Below, piece after piece: positions 1 through 12,295 of a DNA stretch of 64,000 bases; position 1 is the first letter of the stretch, and every line of letters begins with the position of its first letter. The position numbers and the translations under genes are program-made. The notes beneath the pieces were generated by a model. That model saw nothing but the letters and a program-made list of their open reading frames with translations, was not told where the DNA came from and did no database searches. Source of the DNA: Melampsora larici-populina 98AG31 (taxonomy: Eukaryota; Basidiomycota; Pucciniomycetes; Pucciniales; Melampsoraceae); NCBI RefSeq assembly GCF_000204055.1, contig NW_006768774.1, forward strand, positions 1,627,819-1,691,818, given 5' to 3'.

Positions 1-130
1 GTGAAGCTTGCAGACCAGCCATGGCAGCAAACTCTAAATATGGCCAAAATACATAACTTCATCAGAACAAATTGATGCAGCTCATGGGGGGTATTTATAA
101 GCCGATCTTGAGTAAAAAGGGACGGAAGGC

Positions 131-2082
131 TTAACTGCTTCGTGTATTTTTGCCTAATGTGGCATCAGGGCCAGCGGAAATGGTACCATTTGGCGAGTGA
201 CACCTGACCATGCGTCCCGCCATGGAGGGAACGTTACGAGAAGCCGGACCGCCTGTGACAAGATCGCCTAGCCTCATGTCCTTCCGACAGACTCCACAAA
301 GACCAAGAATCTGACCGCTTTTTCTAGCTTCGACAATGTTGCCGTAGACAGCCTCGAAACAGGACGCGTCTAAAGGCCGTATAATTCAGTGTGGCGGGAT
401 ACAAGAAATATATACATGTCCAGATTATTATGGACAAAAGTAGGACATTTTGAGGATGTTGGATACGAGATACAGCAGGATGAGATTGGTTAGCAAACTT
501 CCAATGATAAAGTAGCTTAAAATGACTGACGTAATATGTGACCACAGCTAGGAATCACATGTGGTTTCTCACCTTGAAGTCTCATTTTGAGATCTTCAAG
601 ACAGACCGGACAATCATCCCCATCATCTTGATCACGAACAAAAACCGCTGTAGGCTCAGATTTTTTGTTTTCGAACTTGGGATGCGGGACCGGTGGAGAT
701 ATGGTAGGATGGTTTGATGAAGCCGTAGATGAACTAGTCGTGCTAGTCACAGACGGTTTTCGACCAAACATAGCTCGCATTTTGGAGTTGAGAGAATGAG
801 AAACTGGGTTCGGGGGGTTGCGATCGACTTTAGGAATAGATAAGATAGGCTCTGTGGGCTGAAAGCTGAAGTTGAGATTATTTGACTTCAAATCAGATTT
901 GGTCAAAGGTTTAGTGGGACTAGTAAGCTGGCAATGTACCGGTGGTTCTGTAGTAGGTTGTGATTTAGCCAATGAGGAGCTATGAGGAAGAAGACTAGAG
1001 ATATGAGGTGCTGAGATGGAAGTAGGCAAACGGGGAGGTTTAGTAGGAGAGGCGAAAGGATGACCAAAGGTCTTGACAGACGACGAAAGGCCACTGGGAG
1101 GAATGTACGTCTCTTGAACTGTTGACGGGATCGACTTTACGAGGTCTTGCGGTGAAGAAATCGGGTTGACAAACGAACGACCGATCGGGTGAAGAGGTTG
1201 TGGAGGGCTGAGCTTAGTAGGTGGCTGAAATGAGAGGCGGTGATGTGAATTTCGAAGCCTTGGGGTGCCAGAGAGAGTTGAGGAAGCAGTCGAGGGACGT
1301 GGGGAATTAGAAGACGAGGAAGAGGATTTGTGGCTTTTATTGTTTATGCTGCTAAGAGAAGCAAGGAATGATGACCCAGATTTAGAGGCTTGAGAGGAAC
1401 TAAGACGAGGTGGAAGATGAAGGTCTAACCCCAAAAAGTCTCGCTTGGGTTTGAGAGGAGGATGAGAAGAGGTTAAATGCACTACAGAAGACACCGAAGC
1501 TAGAGTCCGAGATTGAGAAGAGGCAGCAGGAGAGGGAGTAGCAGATGGAGACGATTGAGCAATGGTGATTGACTCGTTTTGATCGGTACGTGATTGATTA
1601 TTGAGTTCAGTATTGCTTGTACTGCGGTCTGTAGTGGAGGCGGTGATATTAGATGGAGATCGAAATGGACCTAAAAGATTGCTGATTCCAAGAGAGATAG
1701 AGCCAGAAGACCGATTTTTTTTTGATGCGCGTTTAAGATGATGACTCGGATTCACCGAGGATAAAGACGAGTTGGAAGAAGGCTGAGTCCGTAAAGAGAG
1801 TGATGTTGGGTTGAGAACAGTAGGATCAGATGTAGGAGAAGGGGAAGAAGAGGGTATCGAACTTGAAAGAGAGGCAGGAGCTTGTAGAGAAGAACTTGCT
1901 ACAGTGACTAAAGAGAGCCTTGTAGCAGAAAGCTGATCTTGGCTTTGACGATGAGAATCACTGCGGGACTCATTTACATCCTTGTCCTTGTTGGCAGAAT
2001 CAGAAGTGATTGGTTTCAGCGGAGACTGATTGATTGAATGACAATCCAAGTCAGTTGAAGGATGGGAAAGTCTGTCTGCCAT
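131..2082 (-). CDS. Serine-rich RING-H2 finger protein, two exons
   Basis: Coding exons are 2082-531 and 369-131 on the minus strand. The 161-nt intron (370-530) has a GTCAGT donor and a CTTTAG acceptor, and the join keeps frame, giving about 596 residues. The ATG at 2082 is preferred; the frame is open further upstream but only with a TTG start. Residues 1-480 are low-complexity and very rich in Ser, Pro and Thr, probably disordered. A RING-H2 finger lies at about 491-545: CPVC, then SCGH, ILHASC across the splice, then CGVC, so all eight zinc ligands are present. RING-H2 proteins are usually E3 ubiquitin ligases or signalling scaffolds; the substrate is unknown. The tail after the RING is short (about 50 residues). 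A further splice out of the window cannot be excluded, so the 3' end is provisional. Basidiomycete proteins with this RING context often continue into other domains (recalled, not checked). Confidence 0.8.
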
Positions 2083-4255
2083 TGTCGAATCTGGTCCCCG
2101 TTTCTCAAGGAGTTCTTTCTCCCGAGTCGGAAGTCCCAATCGATAATAATGAATATAAAGTGGTTGTACGTGAACAGGCGTGAACGTTCAAAGAACAAAA
2201 TAAACCAAATTTGTATGTCACCAGATGTCACGCTATGTATTGGTTTTGTATCCTTTAATCGACTTCGAATGAATCCAATTTTACAATGCTTCCTCTTCCT
2301 ACCGATTGAGTGTGAGATTTAGAAAGGAAGCTTGGTAAGCTATCAAAGGATCTTGTTGTGCGTTGTATATATGCTAGTCTAGAAACTGATAGAACCTACT
2401 AGAACTGATTGGTGGATGAAAGACTGGTTTTCTAAATTGATACGTGATACAAAATTGAATACCGAGAAGATGACATTTGTTTCTTAAATCAGGAAGCTAT
2501 TATTCAGTTGATTTAAAGAAATTTCAATTGTGGAAAGACAGCGATGCAAATTCAAAAGGAATCAACTCGAATCAAATCAGTTCAAAATTGGATATCAATT
2601 ATTTCTACACCCGATCGTACTCCGGGAAAGTTCAAAAGAAGAAGAAAAGGAAACCTATAGCTCAGAGAGCATTTACTTGAATGCGTATGGATGATGGATG
2701 CGATTGTGAGGGCCAAATCAAATATTCGATCGCTTTCGATGATATCTTTGGAGTTGAACTTGAAGGGGGGCGATGATATGTTGCCGACCAGTGCCCTAGT
2801 GGTGTGTTGATACGAGGATATGGTCAAAGTATTTGAAGTTGATATGAATGATCAGAATCTTGTGATATGATATTCATCTTTGAAGCTCAAAATATCATGA
2901 CAGATATATCAGTATGAACCAAGGGAAGCTGAGAAAGACCATCAAAAGAAAAACAAAAACAGACAGAGTAAAAAAGTTTTCCTCTTCAAGCTGACATAAT
3001 TGATGGTGCACAGAGGGTCGTTCGATGACCATTGACCATTTCAGTCTCAGTGGTTGAAGGGCTCAGTCAGGTCTCATATTGTGTTTTAAAATCAGGTGTT
3101 CAACATAGTGGGTGTATGCTAGATCCACAGAGATATAAGATCAAGATGCATAACAACGCCGATGAGGTGATGCTGATTCCTATATCAAACATCAAGCAAC
3201 TGCACATTTCTCAGTTCATGGAAACCTCTTGGGTCCTTGTAGATCCTTTACCAATACCATTGTAGTATCAAATCAAGTAAAGAGGTGATAAGATGTGAGC
3301 TCACATCGCATATCAATTTGGTGATCGATTTCTACATCAACCCCATCATCATGACTGGTGCATTTGATAGAGCGAATGGTGATCATGGCGTTTTCGAATC
3401 AGATCGGTTTAGCGTAAAAGCGGTCGAGCAACAATCAAGTGAATAAAAAAACTACCGCACGGCATATTTTCACCACAACTTGCAAACTGACCGGAATTGC
3501 GTGCACTTGGGCTTATGCAATCATGGTAAATCATCTGAGCCTTTGAAAAAGTCATGATGTTGATCACCTGAAAGACACTTGCTTCCGTCTCGCTAAATAC
3601 CATACGATTCATTCAGTTCAAATGATTTTTTGGTAACAACTTACGGCACAGGAAAACCGCGTGGACAAACAAGCTATGGTCTTTGGGAGGCCGTGATGGT
3701 GTTCGGAATGCGCTGCAAGATTTCATATTTGAGCGATTGCTCAGCTAATTGGTCCAAAGTCTCAACCCTAGGGCGCAAAATACCGGCACATGAAAAAAGT
3801 GTTGTAACCGGCGTGACGAACCTGGAGGGAAGCGTCATATTTATACAGCCGTTTCAACAAAGATTGTTTTTCTTAAAAAATCTCGCCGATGTGCAAAACC
3901 CGGGTTTTGTCCCTCACTTGATTTTGTCTCTCCGCTAATTGGAAGAATACAGAAAAGAATAAACCTGTAATCAAGTTTTGTCTCTGGTTTTAACCGCTGC
4001 GGAGACAACTTTCTCCAAAAAAAGTTGTCAACCTTTCTTGAAACGGCTGTAATTTTCTGTGATGATCATTTGCTCGAGCTGAGACCCGGGCCCGGAGCTC
4101 TGTCGGAGCTTCCGTCGGATCCGGATATTGGATGGGACCTTGGAGCCATCCGGTAGCTGGATAAAATCCAGCCGGCTCGGTAGTTGAACGTGGAGGTCAG
4201 AAGAGTCAATATTCACTGTGAACATCATTCAACTTCCCCACATTGGAAGAGGAAA
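2083..4255. other. Gene-free stretch
   Basis: No coding region is supported here. Short open frames exist on both strands but show no family motif, no splice logic and no codon pattern. A weak inverted repeat of about 25 bp pairs 3845-3875 with 4020-4055 (both contain ACAGCCGTTTCAA), so an old DNA-transposon remnant may lie around 3.8-4.1 kb. Confidence 0.5.
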
Positions 4256-4267
4256 ATGATTAATAGT

Positions 4268-4783
4268 ACAGTTTGTCATAAAAAGATCCAATACCGCTCA
4301 CCTGAGCCTCAACACCCATACTACATATGTGCAGTACGCTAAGTAAATAGTTTTCTATCATGTACATACAGGTCTGCTCAGTTTTTTGCCCATCAGAATA
4401 TATAAATCACATGTTATACCACATGTAACTTTTTTGACTTGGAAAAAATTGTCCCAAGAATTCACTACATATAATTCTGTAGCTGCTCAGGCAATATTTT
4501 TGAAGCTATCTCTTAGTAACAGAAAGGGTATTACATGCAGTTGAGTTGATGAGATTACACCAAAACATTGAGTCAGTGTATGTAGTCTATCTTTTGAATG
4601 CTTTTGTCAATCTGAAAAAAGTTACAGCATGCATTACATATGAATAACTCATCCTGCTGAGCAGATAACTGAGCAGAACTGTATGTACATGATAAACACC
4701 AATTCACTGAGCCTGCTACACATATGTAGTGTGGGTGTTATGGATCAGGTGTAGAGTGATAGATCATTTTATGACATTTGACA
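4268..4783. mobile_element. MITE-like long inverted repeat
   Basis: Two arms of about 200 bp (about 4268-4480 and 4575-4783) are imperfect inverted copies of each other. Shared landmarks, read from each end inwards, are GTCATAAAA, CACCTGA, AACACCCA, CTACATATGTG, CATGTACATACAG and CTGCTCAG. No ORF lies between them. The shape suits a non-autonomous DNA transposon. No clear target duplication was found, so the ends are approximate. A related single arm lies at about 9798-10010. Confidence 0.7.
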
Positions 4784-5470
4784 TATTTGCAAGGGCATAT
4801 TGGTGTGTATTCAAAAGGATTGTAGATGACATCATTGAAAAAAAATAGGAAAAAAAGAGAATGGATGAAGAAACTAACCATCAACCTCATCATCGTCATC
4901 AGTAATTGTAGTCAATTTTAAAGGCCCAAACACTCGGTGCCAATCTTTCACACATAAATGAGTCTCAATGCAGAGACATAAGAGGCTAGTACTGTAAAGT
5001 TTTGGGGAGAAGCCTTCACTAGCATCCAGATAAGGTTCCGGCTTGACTTCTGGAGAGAGCACAATGGGACAATTAACTAGGAACTTTGTTATATGAATTA
5101 TGAACTGGTTCCAGAATGTCCAAGTATAGGCTCTCCAAGGAGTCAGTAAACCCGTTAATGACAGAGAACAAATGAAAACAATAAGACAAACGCTCACCTG
5201 GTTCCAGAAATTCCAAAAATAGGCTCTCAGAGGGGTGAGGACTTCCTAGAACCGGGCATGGAGCAAGAAGATATAACACTGCCTATCTAATCCCATAATC
5301 TAAACCCATAAGTAAAAGCCTGTACTCATGTACTCCTTGCAAGTACGCTGAGGACTCAAGATCCTTTTAGTTTTGTTAAATTGTCCCTCTGAGGGACAGC
5401 TTGGCCGGGGTTGCCAGAAACAACATGGACATGTTGGATAATCCAGGATAAATGTTTACTTGCCATCACC
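4784..5470. other. Gene-free stretch with a short direct repeat
   Basis: No supported gene. A degenerate direct repeat carries GGTTCCAGAA and ATAGGCTCTC at about 5105-5145 and 5200-5245. The minus strand has an open frame at 4874-5197 that I could not assign to any family. Confidence 0.4.
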
Positions 5471-5476
5471 AAAATT

Positions 5477-8400
5477 CTAAAACATCAATTTCACAGGATT
5501 CTGCCTTATCACCAAGGTATTAAGCAATATTGTTGGTGATTGAGTGTGTCTGTGGAGCGTCTCTGGCGCCAAAGATTGCTTCTTTGAAATATTGGGAAGT
5601 TGCTGTTGTAACAGTCTTTCTTGTAGAGGTTTCTGAGATGATGATGGGTTCATTGGTTTTGTATTTGTTGGCCTCTTCCTCAAACATTAAACTAGTGTCT
5701 GACACTTAGAGGTTGTACTCACAGAAGGTCATAGCTTGTTCCTTTTTTCATCACAAACATTGATCAGTAAGAATTTAGAGTAGAAAGAGTCAAAACAAAT
5801 TCACTTAACAGTAATATAACTTGTGACATGGATCAAGGATTGTGGCACAGATCAGTGCGGGTTTGGCAATCACCTCCTCAAAAAAATCCTCAAGTTTGTG
5901 GATCATCTTTTTGGAAGCAGGGCCTAATTGATTGTGATCATATTGTTGACCAACCTATGCATATAATGTCAGCTTGATACTAAAGATGAGCTGGGAATAT
6001 CTTCTAGGTCAAGCTACAAATACTTACAAAATGTTTATCAAGCAACTGACTAAATCTTGGTTGCTGAGGGAAATTAGTTTTCAAATCTTTGTAAGTAGTT
6101 AAGACTATAATTGTTTTTTATAGTTCTCTATGGTGTGGAATGGATACCACTGCCAGTGTATTAATAAGTGCACTCACTTATCAATCTGCCTAGGTGATTA
6201 CGATAATCGTAAAATGAGCCTGGGTGATGCTTTAGCGTTAGTTTGATAAAACAAGTTTTTATCAAAAGTGATTTCTAGCCGAGTCTGAGGAACTTTAGCC
6301 GAGTGGTGATAGCCAAACAATCTTTGACGTCCTAACGATGAGATAAGGATAGAAATGGAAAACAGAAAAAGAGGAAAACAAGTCTGAACACAAGATCTAG
6401 TAAAACAATGAAGAAGTATTGAATAAATTCTTTAAAGTATCACTAGTGGTCTTTTAAACAGCGAGTAAAAAGATAAGGGTAAAATTTATTGATCTTCTTA
6501 GCGGGAAAAGAGTTTTTATAAACTAATTGTTCTAAAAATTGATGAAGGTGATAAGAGATAGATCTTGTTTTCTTTGAGGGAAAATAGCTGGCTACTTAAG
6601 TGGTAGAAAAACTCTTTTGGGTAGGCATGGTAGGTAGTTTGTCAATTAAGGGTTTTCAGTGGTGTGTCATCGAACATCTTTTAGACCAGTCCCTGACAGT
6701 AGCAGGGCTAACTGGGGGTATGCTTTGATACGCCTGGTTCATTTTAATTTTTATTAACTTCGATGGTTGCCTTCTTTGAAGCTAGGGTTTTTTATGTATT
6801 TGGTTAACAAGTCAATGAGCTGTCTCAGCGTTGCTTGTAGATTCTTGAAAAATATTTTCAAGTTGACACCACATCTTCACAATATTAGTGAATGCTTGAG
6901 CCCGTTGAGGGCTAGCTGGGGTCCAGGAGACCAGACCCAGTAGTTGTAAATTGTCTTGAGACTGACTTAAGTCACATCCGGAGGATCAACAAGGTTGTGT
7001 ATGTTTGATGTTTGTTTAGACTCTTCATCTTCATCACCTAGTATTTCACTAAAGACCTTTAGCCCTTCTTTGGCAGCTAGGTTGATCATGTGAGCTACCC
7101 AACTGTGAACCTGAGTTTTGTGATCAAAGTTGATGCCATCCAACATTCCAATTGCTTGACCAATCACAGAATTTGTACCTACATTATCTGTGGTCATTGC
7201 TTTCAACTTATTTTTTAGATTGTACTTGTCCAAATACGAGATGATGATCTGAGCAAAGTTCTTGGCATTGCAAGCACCTGAAAAATGTTATGAGTGAAGC
7301 CAAGAAAGATATTTGGAGTCAGGATATAATAAACTCAACTTTAATCTCTGTGATACCAAGTGCAATATCCATAAGCTCCCAACTCTTATTGATCAAGTGA
7401 CAAGTAAGAGACATGAATGGGACATTGTTTGGAGATCTCCAGGCATCTTGAGTGATTGAAATGAAGTTGCAATGGTCAAAATAAAGCTTCTTCATGTATT
7501 CCTTGTAGTGATAGTAGATCTTGTGCATATGTTTGGCAATTGCATGTTGCTTAACAAGCATCCCCTCGACATGAGAATAGCAAAGTTTCAGATGCTGATG
7601 AAATAATGGCTTATTGATGATTGAAAAGGGTATATCACAATTGGCTATGAAGTAACACAAACAAGTCTTGGGGCTGACGATGTTCAATTTGTTCAGTCAT
7701 ATTGTAGATAAAGTCAAGTAAGCTATCATGTCAGCCCTGAGCCCTGATTACACGACCATGGGCTAACAGTTACATATGTAATATTATATTATTGTATAAA
7801 TCCATAAGTACATCTCACGGCTCAGTGTCAAGAGCCACATAAACACATGTACGTAATGTATTAAATACGTAGCAAACCTAACCCAAGCGCCAACCACAAG
7901 TGAGACAAGAATCACACGCCAACCACAAGTTGACGCTTGACCTGTGAATATATAAACCCCCCTTCTTCCCTTGATTCATCCCCCATCTTTTCACACACCA
8001 CAACATCAGAATCACATTATACTTGAAATCCTATTGAGAGGATCTTTGAGTACGTGATTAGTTGTGTAGTCTAAAAGACCATCTTTGAGCATTACGGGTT
8101 CCATTGCTGAACACCCTTGGTATTGATTTCTACAAGCCCTGGGCCATAAATGTCTCTAGAAATAAACCATAAAGCAGTAAAGCTTCCTCCCTCACCAGGA
8201 GTCTAAAGTAGCCTCAGGATCTTTGGTTTACCAAAGTGTAAAGCCTGCCCCTCGCAGTCTCACGAGGTTTTAGCGTATTTACGCGTAATAGCCCTTTCCT
8301 TCCCCTTTATTCCCTTAAACCCTCTTCTCAGAGGTCAACTAACTGTAGTCTTCACTTGGGTGTACCAATTGAAGACCAGTTTTCCCTTTACCTACGCATT

Positions 8401-8839
8401 TCTCAGTGAAGAGTACGCCTAACAGACGCGTACCCCTCACATATCATGTAAGAAGTCAAGAGGAATGAAGACTTACCACATGGCCAGTTTCAACCTTCTT
8501 GAAAGCTGTGAGTATGTTGGATTGATTGGGTAGATTGGCATCACTGATACCATGCTTTGATTCAAGATGATTCTTCATTGATGTCATACTGACCTTCTTA
8601 TCACAAACCAACTGTTTGCTGCATTTGTTTCCATCCACAATTACAAATTGAGACTTATTGTAGTCCTTAACTTTCTTGAAATACTTCCTGTCACGTGGTG
8701 GACGCGGCACCAAAGGCAGGCCTTTTAAGCCCAAATTTGGGGTGGGCACACCCAAGTTAGGTTTAGGTCTATTCCTCTCAGCTGTTGCGTAAAATGGGTG
8801 CAACAGGGAAAGTTTTACTGTCAGTTTCCAAATTTCCAT
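5477..8839 (-). pseudogene. hAT-family transposase remnant, interrupted
   Basis: Pieces of one hAT (Ac-like) transposase lie in order on the minus strand. A BED-type zinc finger region is at 8839-8456 (SMTSMKNHLESKHGI). The catalytic core start is at 7687-7319 (ISITQDAWRSPNNVPFMSLT, first Asp). The second Asp segment is at 7233-6967 (MTTDNVGTN, then AHMINLAAKEGL). Another stretch is near 6965-6740 (SPQRAQAFTNI), and the C-terminal motif is near 5930-5815 (ICATILDPCHKLYY). Frames are broken by stops and shifts. The usual Cys of the CxAH motif is Trp here. A solo LTR (7729-8441) sits between the BED region and the core. About 570 bp at 6170-6740 has no hAT similarity and may be another insertion. 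hAT transposases cut and paste DNA with 8-bp target duplications; this copy is dead. Confidence 0.75.
7729..8441. mobile_element. Solo LTR with 5-bp target duplication
   Basis: The 713-bp unit begins TGTCAGCCCTGAG and ends CCCCTCACA (TG...CA). It is flanked on both sides by TATCA (7724-7728 and 8442-8446), the 5-bp duplication expected of an LTR retrotransposon. It holds a TATA-like ATATATAAA near 7948 and AATAAA near 8160. No internal retrotransposon sequence is present, so it is the product of LTR-LTR recombination. It lies inside the hAT remnant and is therefore younger than it. Confidence 0.85.
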
Positions 8840-8855
8840 AGACTCAAGAGCTCAA

Positions 8856-9316
8856 GTCATTTGCCATCAAGCTTCTAGAGATTGTACCTCATGCTGCTGG
8901 TGTTGAGAGTCTATTTTTGTGCATGGGTTACCAGAAGACCAAGCTGTGTCCTTGAATGAATGTCTCAACTTTGAACATGATTTCACAGATTGAAATGGAC
9001 CCTGAATCCAAGCAACCAAATCACATCTCAAAAGCAACTCAACCTGCTGCTGCCAAATGATGCACAAGACATAAATACTCAGTTTGAAGATCTCAACCAT
9101 GTTCAAGAGTTTGAAGATGGCATTTATTGTGAAAATAAAGCAGAGCATGAATACAAAGAAGGGAATGAGACAGAAAATTGGTATATAGAAACACTTTTTG
9201 ATGTAAAACTATTCAATACTCAGGTTGAAGCCCAAACACTCAATGCTATCGTTTTACATGAAGAGTCTGAGAATGAGGATTGGGATGAGGACAAGCTTTT
9301 TAAAGAACTATCCTGA
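8856..9316 (+). pseudogene. hAT transposase C-terminal fragment
   Basis: In plus-strand frames the DNA reads AIKLLEIVPHAAGVESLF, then YQKTKLCP, then an acidic tail ending in a stop at 9316. This matches the hAT dimerisation region, in which a PHAAGVE-type block precedes a KTK.R block. A stop follows KLCP, and a frame change near 8990 joins the acidic tail. It lies immediately upstream of, and opposite to, the BED end of the minus-strand hAT remnant. It may be a second hAT copy or an inverted part of the same one. Confidence 0.6.
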
Positions 9317-9797
9317 TAGATTTTCATGTAAACCCTCCTTAGATTACTTCTTGCAGCATTGTGAAATACTATCCTTGCTACTTTTGATGTTTTGGCGAGT
9401 TTTTTTGACTGTTTGCAAATTTATTTTTTTGCTTTTGAGCACCTCGGAGGCATGCCTCAGCGCCCACACCTAGGGCATGCCTTCAAAAAGCCAAAAATTC
9501 ACGCCCAGGACTGCCCCAAATTCAAAATCCGTGCCCACCACGTGAACTTCCTGACATACAGTCAACTCTTGATGTAAGCATATGATTTGCTGTGCTTACA
9601 TTGAGCAATGCATAATTGCAAAGTACACATAATTCAAGTTTGGCCCTTTTTTGAGTTGAATTATGCGTTTATGGTGAGAATGAGCCACCAGAGTGCAAAT
9701 ATAAGCCCCGCTTTTGGTGTACCAGCGCCAGCCCGGCCCTGTTGGGCTGAAATGGTACCGTACGTTCCTTGGTGGGAATATGACCTGATCTGGGAAC
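9317..9797. other. Gene-free stretch
   Basis: No supported gene. A small hairpin, ATGTAAGCA with TGCTTACAT, lies near 9574-9604. Otherwise I see nothing interpretable. Confidence 0.4.
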
Positions 9798-10010
9798 ATG
9801 ATTGAGAGTATATTGGGTCATCAAATCATCTTGCACTGCACATCTGAGCCATAAAGCTTATGCTACATATGTGCAAACATCTGAGTAAGTCCTGAGCTAT
9901 CAGCTACATACAGGTCTGCTCAGTTATCTGCTCATTTAGATATGCATGCAAGTCACATGTAATACCTTCTGTAACTTTGTTCAGATTGAGACATGCATTT
10001 CAAAAGACTG
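9798..10010. mobile_element. Single arm of the 4.3-kb MITE family
   Basis: This stretch repeats the arm of the inverted repeat at 4268-4783 in the same order: GGTCATCAAATCATC, CATCTGAGCC, CTACATATGTG, CTACATACAGGTCTGCTCAG, ATGTAATACC and TCAGATTGAGACATGC. The opposite arm is absent, and LINE sequence begins soon after. It is probably a truncated MITE copy. Confidence 0.6.
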
Positions 10011-10160
10011 GGGAATTCTGACTTCGTACCACTACAGTTAACTTTTCCGCAGTGACTGCGGATTCGTGTTTTCCTTTCTTCGTCAATCACCCTTCTTATC
10101 ACTATCCTCATAATCTTTTAACAACTAAAAAACTCCCTTATCGCTCTCGGAAATCCTTCT

Positions 10161-10649
10161 ATGCCCCCAATCTCCTCATCCTTAACCCAAAACAACCGTT
10201 ACTCGCCACAAGGGACGCGACCGGACGCGACGAACACGCGAACGAACGCAACGGCTAGCGAAGAGAACCACGACCAGGACATGACCAATTCAACCGATCA
10301 GGACTCGAATATGGCAAATGTGAATGAACAGGAGGCGACTATGGTTGACTCGTCTAATGTGGAGCCGGCTCAACGACTAGAGGCAATGTCAATGGCCCAA
10401 TTGTGGACTTTTTTGAAGAAGAACAATCAATTGGAAAATGGTGACGTGGTAGTCCCGGCCAACCTGGTCAACATCATCACAGCTCTAGCGATCTCGATGC
10501 AGGAAACAGCTCTTAGGATGACGGCTATGGAAGATCAACTGAACAAATCTCGAGAATCAGCCTCAAGAATTGATAACTTAGAACACCAAGTGAAGTCTCT
10601 GATCGCAATACAACATTGTAGAACTCCTACACAGTGTAGCGTAGGCTGA
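10161..10649 (+). pseudogene. LINE ORF1, N-terminal part
   Basis: The 162-residue frame starts MPPISSSLTQNN. After an acidic, Asn/Asp-rich stretch it runs through MSMAQLWTFLKKNNQLENGD into a heptad-like helix ending RIDNLEHQVKSLIA, a typical coiled coil for a LINE ORF1 oligomerisation region. The last 15 residues (IQHCRTPTQCSVG, then a stop) no longer look like ORF1, so coding similarity ends at about 10610-10624. The matching continuation (PKTWAATAATG...) is found at about 12320, downstream of the interruption. ORF1 proteins bind element RNA. Confidence 0.5.
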
Positions 10650-12295
10650 GCCGGAGAAGGTAAGAATCACCTCTTGTGAGAGCGGATGAAACTTTGGTGC
10701 TGTCACGCTGCCTTCAACCTTAATTTTATTGCAGTTCGAAAAGAACTAGAGCAATTCTTAACAATTTTCTACCCCTACAATTTTCTCCCACAACACCTTT
10801 TAAATATAATAGCCGGATCCGCAAGGTTTGCCGGACTCCGATGATACCACACACAATGTTACACAACGTCGTGATGCAAAGTTACGTGAATTTCGAGTTT
10901 TTTAGTGATTTTATGGCGATGTGTAACAAATTACACACAGGTCCGGTCTTTGTAGCCCGGAACCCGTTCGACCCGGCCTCGACTTGGATCAAGAGGCGGG
11001 TTTGGTGATTTTGTTTTAGTCTTGAATTCGACGACTTCACGACTATTTCGCAACACAGCTCAGCAACCAATAGAACACCCGATAAAAGAATTTCCGCCAC
11101 AAGACTTCGTTTTAAACGCTACACACACACACTTTTAATTAACACCGTACGTTTTCTTTCTCCTACAACTCTTCTTTCTTAACTGTTTAACTAACTAGAA
11201 CAACCTTTTCTTTTGACTTTTAACTCTGAACTAGGTCGATCGCTAACACGGTAACACTAGACGAAAGAACTTCAAACACTTTCAAATAACCTCGAACACA
11301 CTTTTATAACGCACACAGACACTTCACACACATGCTACACACGATTCCCCTCCCCCCTTTACTACACAAGATACAATCCCCCTTCTTATACCTTTCAGCT
11401 GTCCAAGCTCCGACCGATTCTTTTTATTTCATCCAATCGATTCCGACCGAATCTTTTTCTTACTTCGCTCCGACCGTTCTTGGCTTTCCCATACTAAAAC
11501 TTCTATCTCAACTCGCTGCTTTCCTCTTTCTCAAGGTATGTTTATTTTCTTTCTATCTTCCCTTCCTTCTCCTTGTTCTATTACTAACTAACAGATGTAT
11601 CTGTTCTTTCTATCCTCCTTTCTTCTAATCCTTGTTCGATTTTGTAGCTCGATCACTGTCCCATTCAAATCTTCGCTCCGACCGATTCTCTTTTAACTCC
11701 TTCCCTTTTCACACCTCTAATCAACGGATCTGTTTGTTAATTTAGCCCCTATTTGCCTCGATCGTTTGGTTTTAAACACAGGTATGTCTTCCACCTTATC
11801 TCCTTCCTTTTCTGTTACCTAATACTAACTTATCATTCTTTTGATATGTGAATCTTCTTTTCATTTTCTTGACATCTTCTTCATTAGCTTCCTTCACTTC
11901 GATTTTGAGGTCTTTTCACCAATCGAGTTGTTTCTTTCCCTTATGTAAGTTTTCTCTTAATTCCTTCTCTCCTCCCGACTCTCTTTTATAATCACCTGAC
12001 TAATCTTCTTTGCATCTGTTTTGACTTCCTTCTTTTTTAACTTATCTTTATATTTTGTTTCATATACTTTTTTTTTTATTTTGTTTACTTTTTACTTTAT
12101 CTTATTTGTGTTTGATGTATGATAGTTGTAATTGTAGATTTTGAATGAAATGGTAAAATAAAATGAATTAATTTTAACAAAAAAAACTTCTCTACTCGAG
12201 TGATTGTGAGTAAAAAGTGAGATCCTTGAGCCAAAATCAAATGTATAAAAAGGATGAGTGAGGAGGAAGTTTTTTGCTTTCCACAACGTGGCCCG
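10625..12295. other. Non-coding segment inside LINE ORF1, with intron-like units
   Basis: This 1.67-kb stretch separates the two halves of ORF1. GTAGAAC occurs at both edges (10618-10624 and 12296-12302), a possible 7-bp target duplication. The plus strand of 11330-12070 is very pyrimidine-rich and contains units with full splice logic. One is GTATGT at 11536, TACTAAC-like sequence at about 11582 and AACAG at about 11594. Another is GTATGT at 11782, TACTAAC at about 11824 and TTAG at about 11887. CTCCGACCGATTCT-like blocks recur near 11410, 11445, 11468 and 11673. It resembles an intron-bearing 5' leader or promoter of another transcript. No terminal inverted repeats were found, so its nature is open. 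Confidence 0.4.

Noticed and set aside
3032..3938. Plus-strand frames of 77 and 102 residues
   Set aside because: No similarity to known families that I can see, and no supporting signals.
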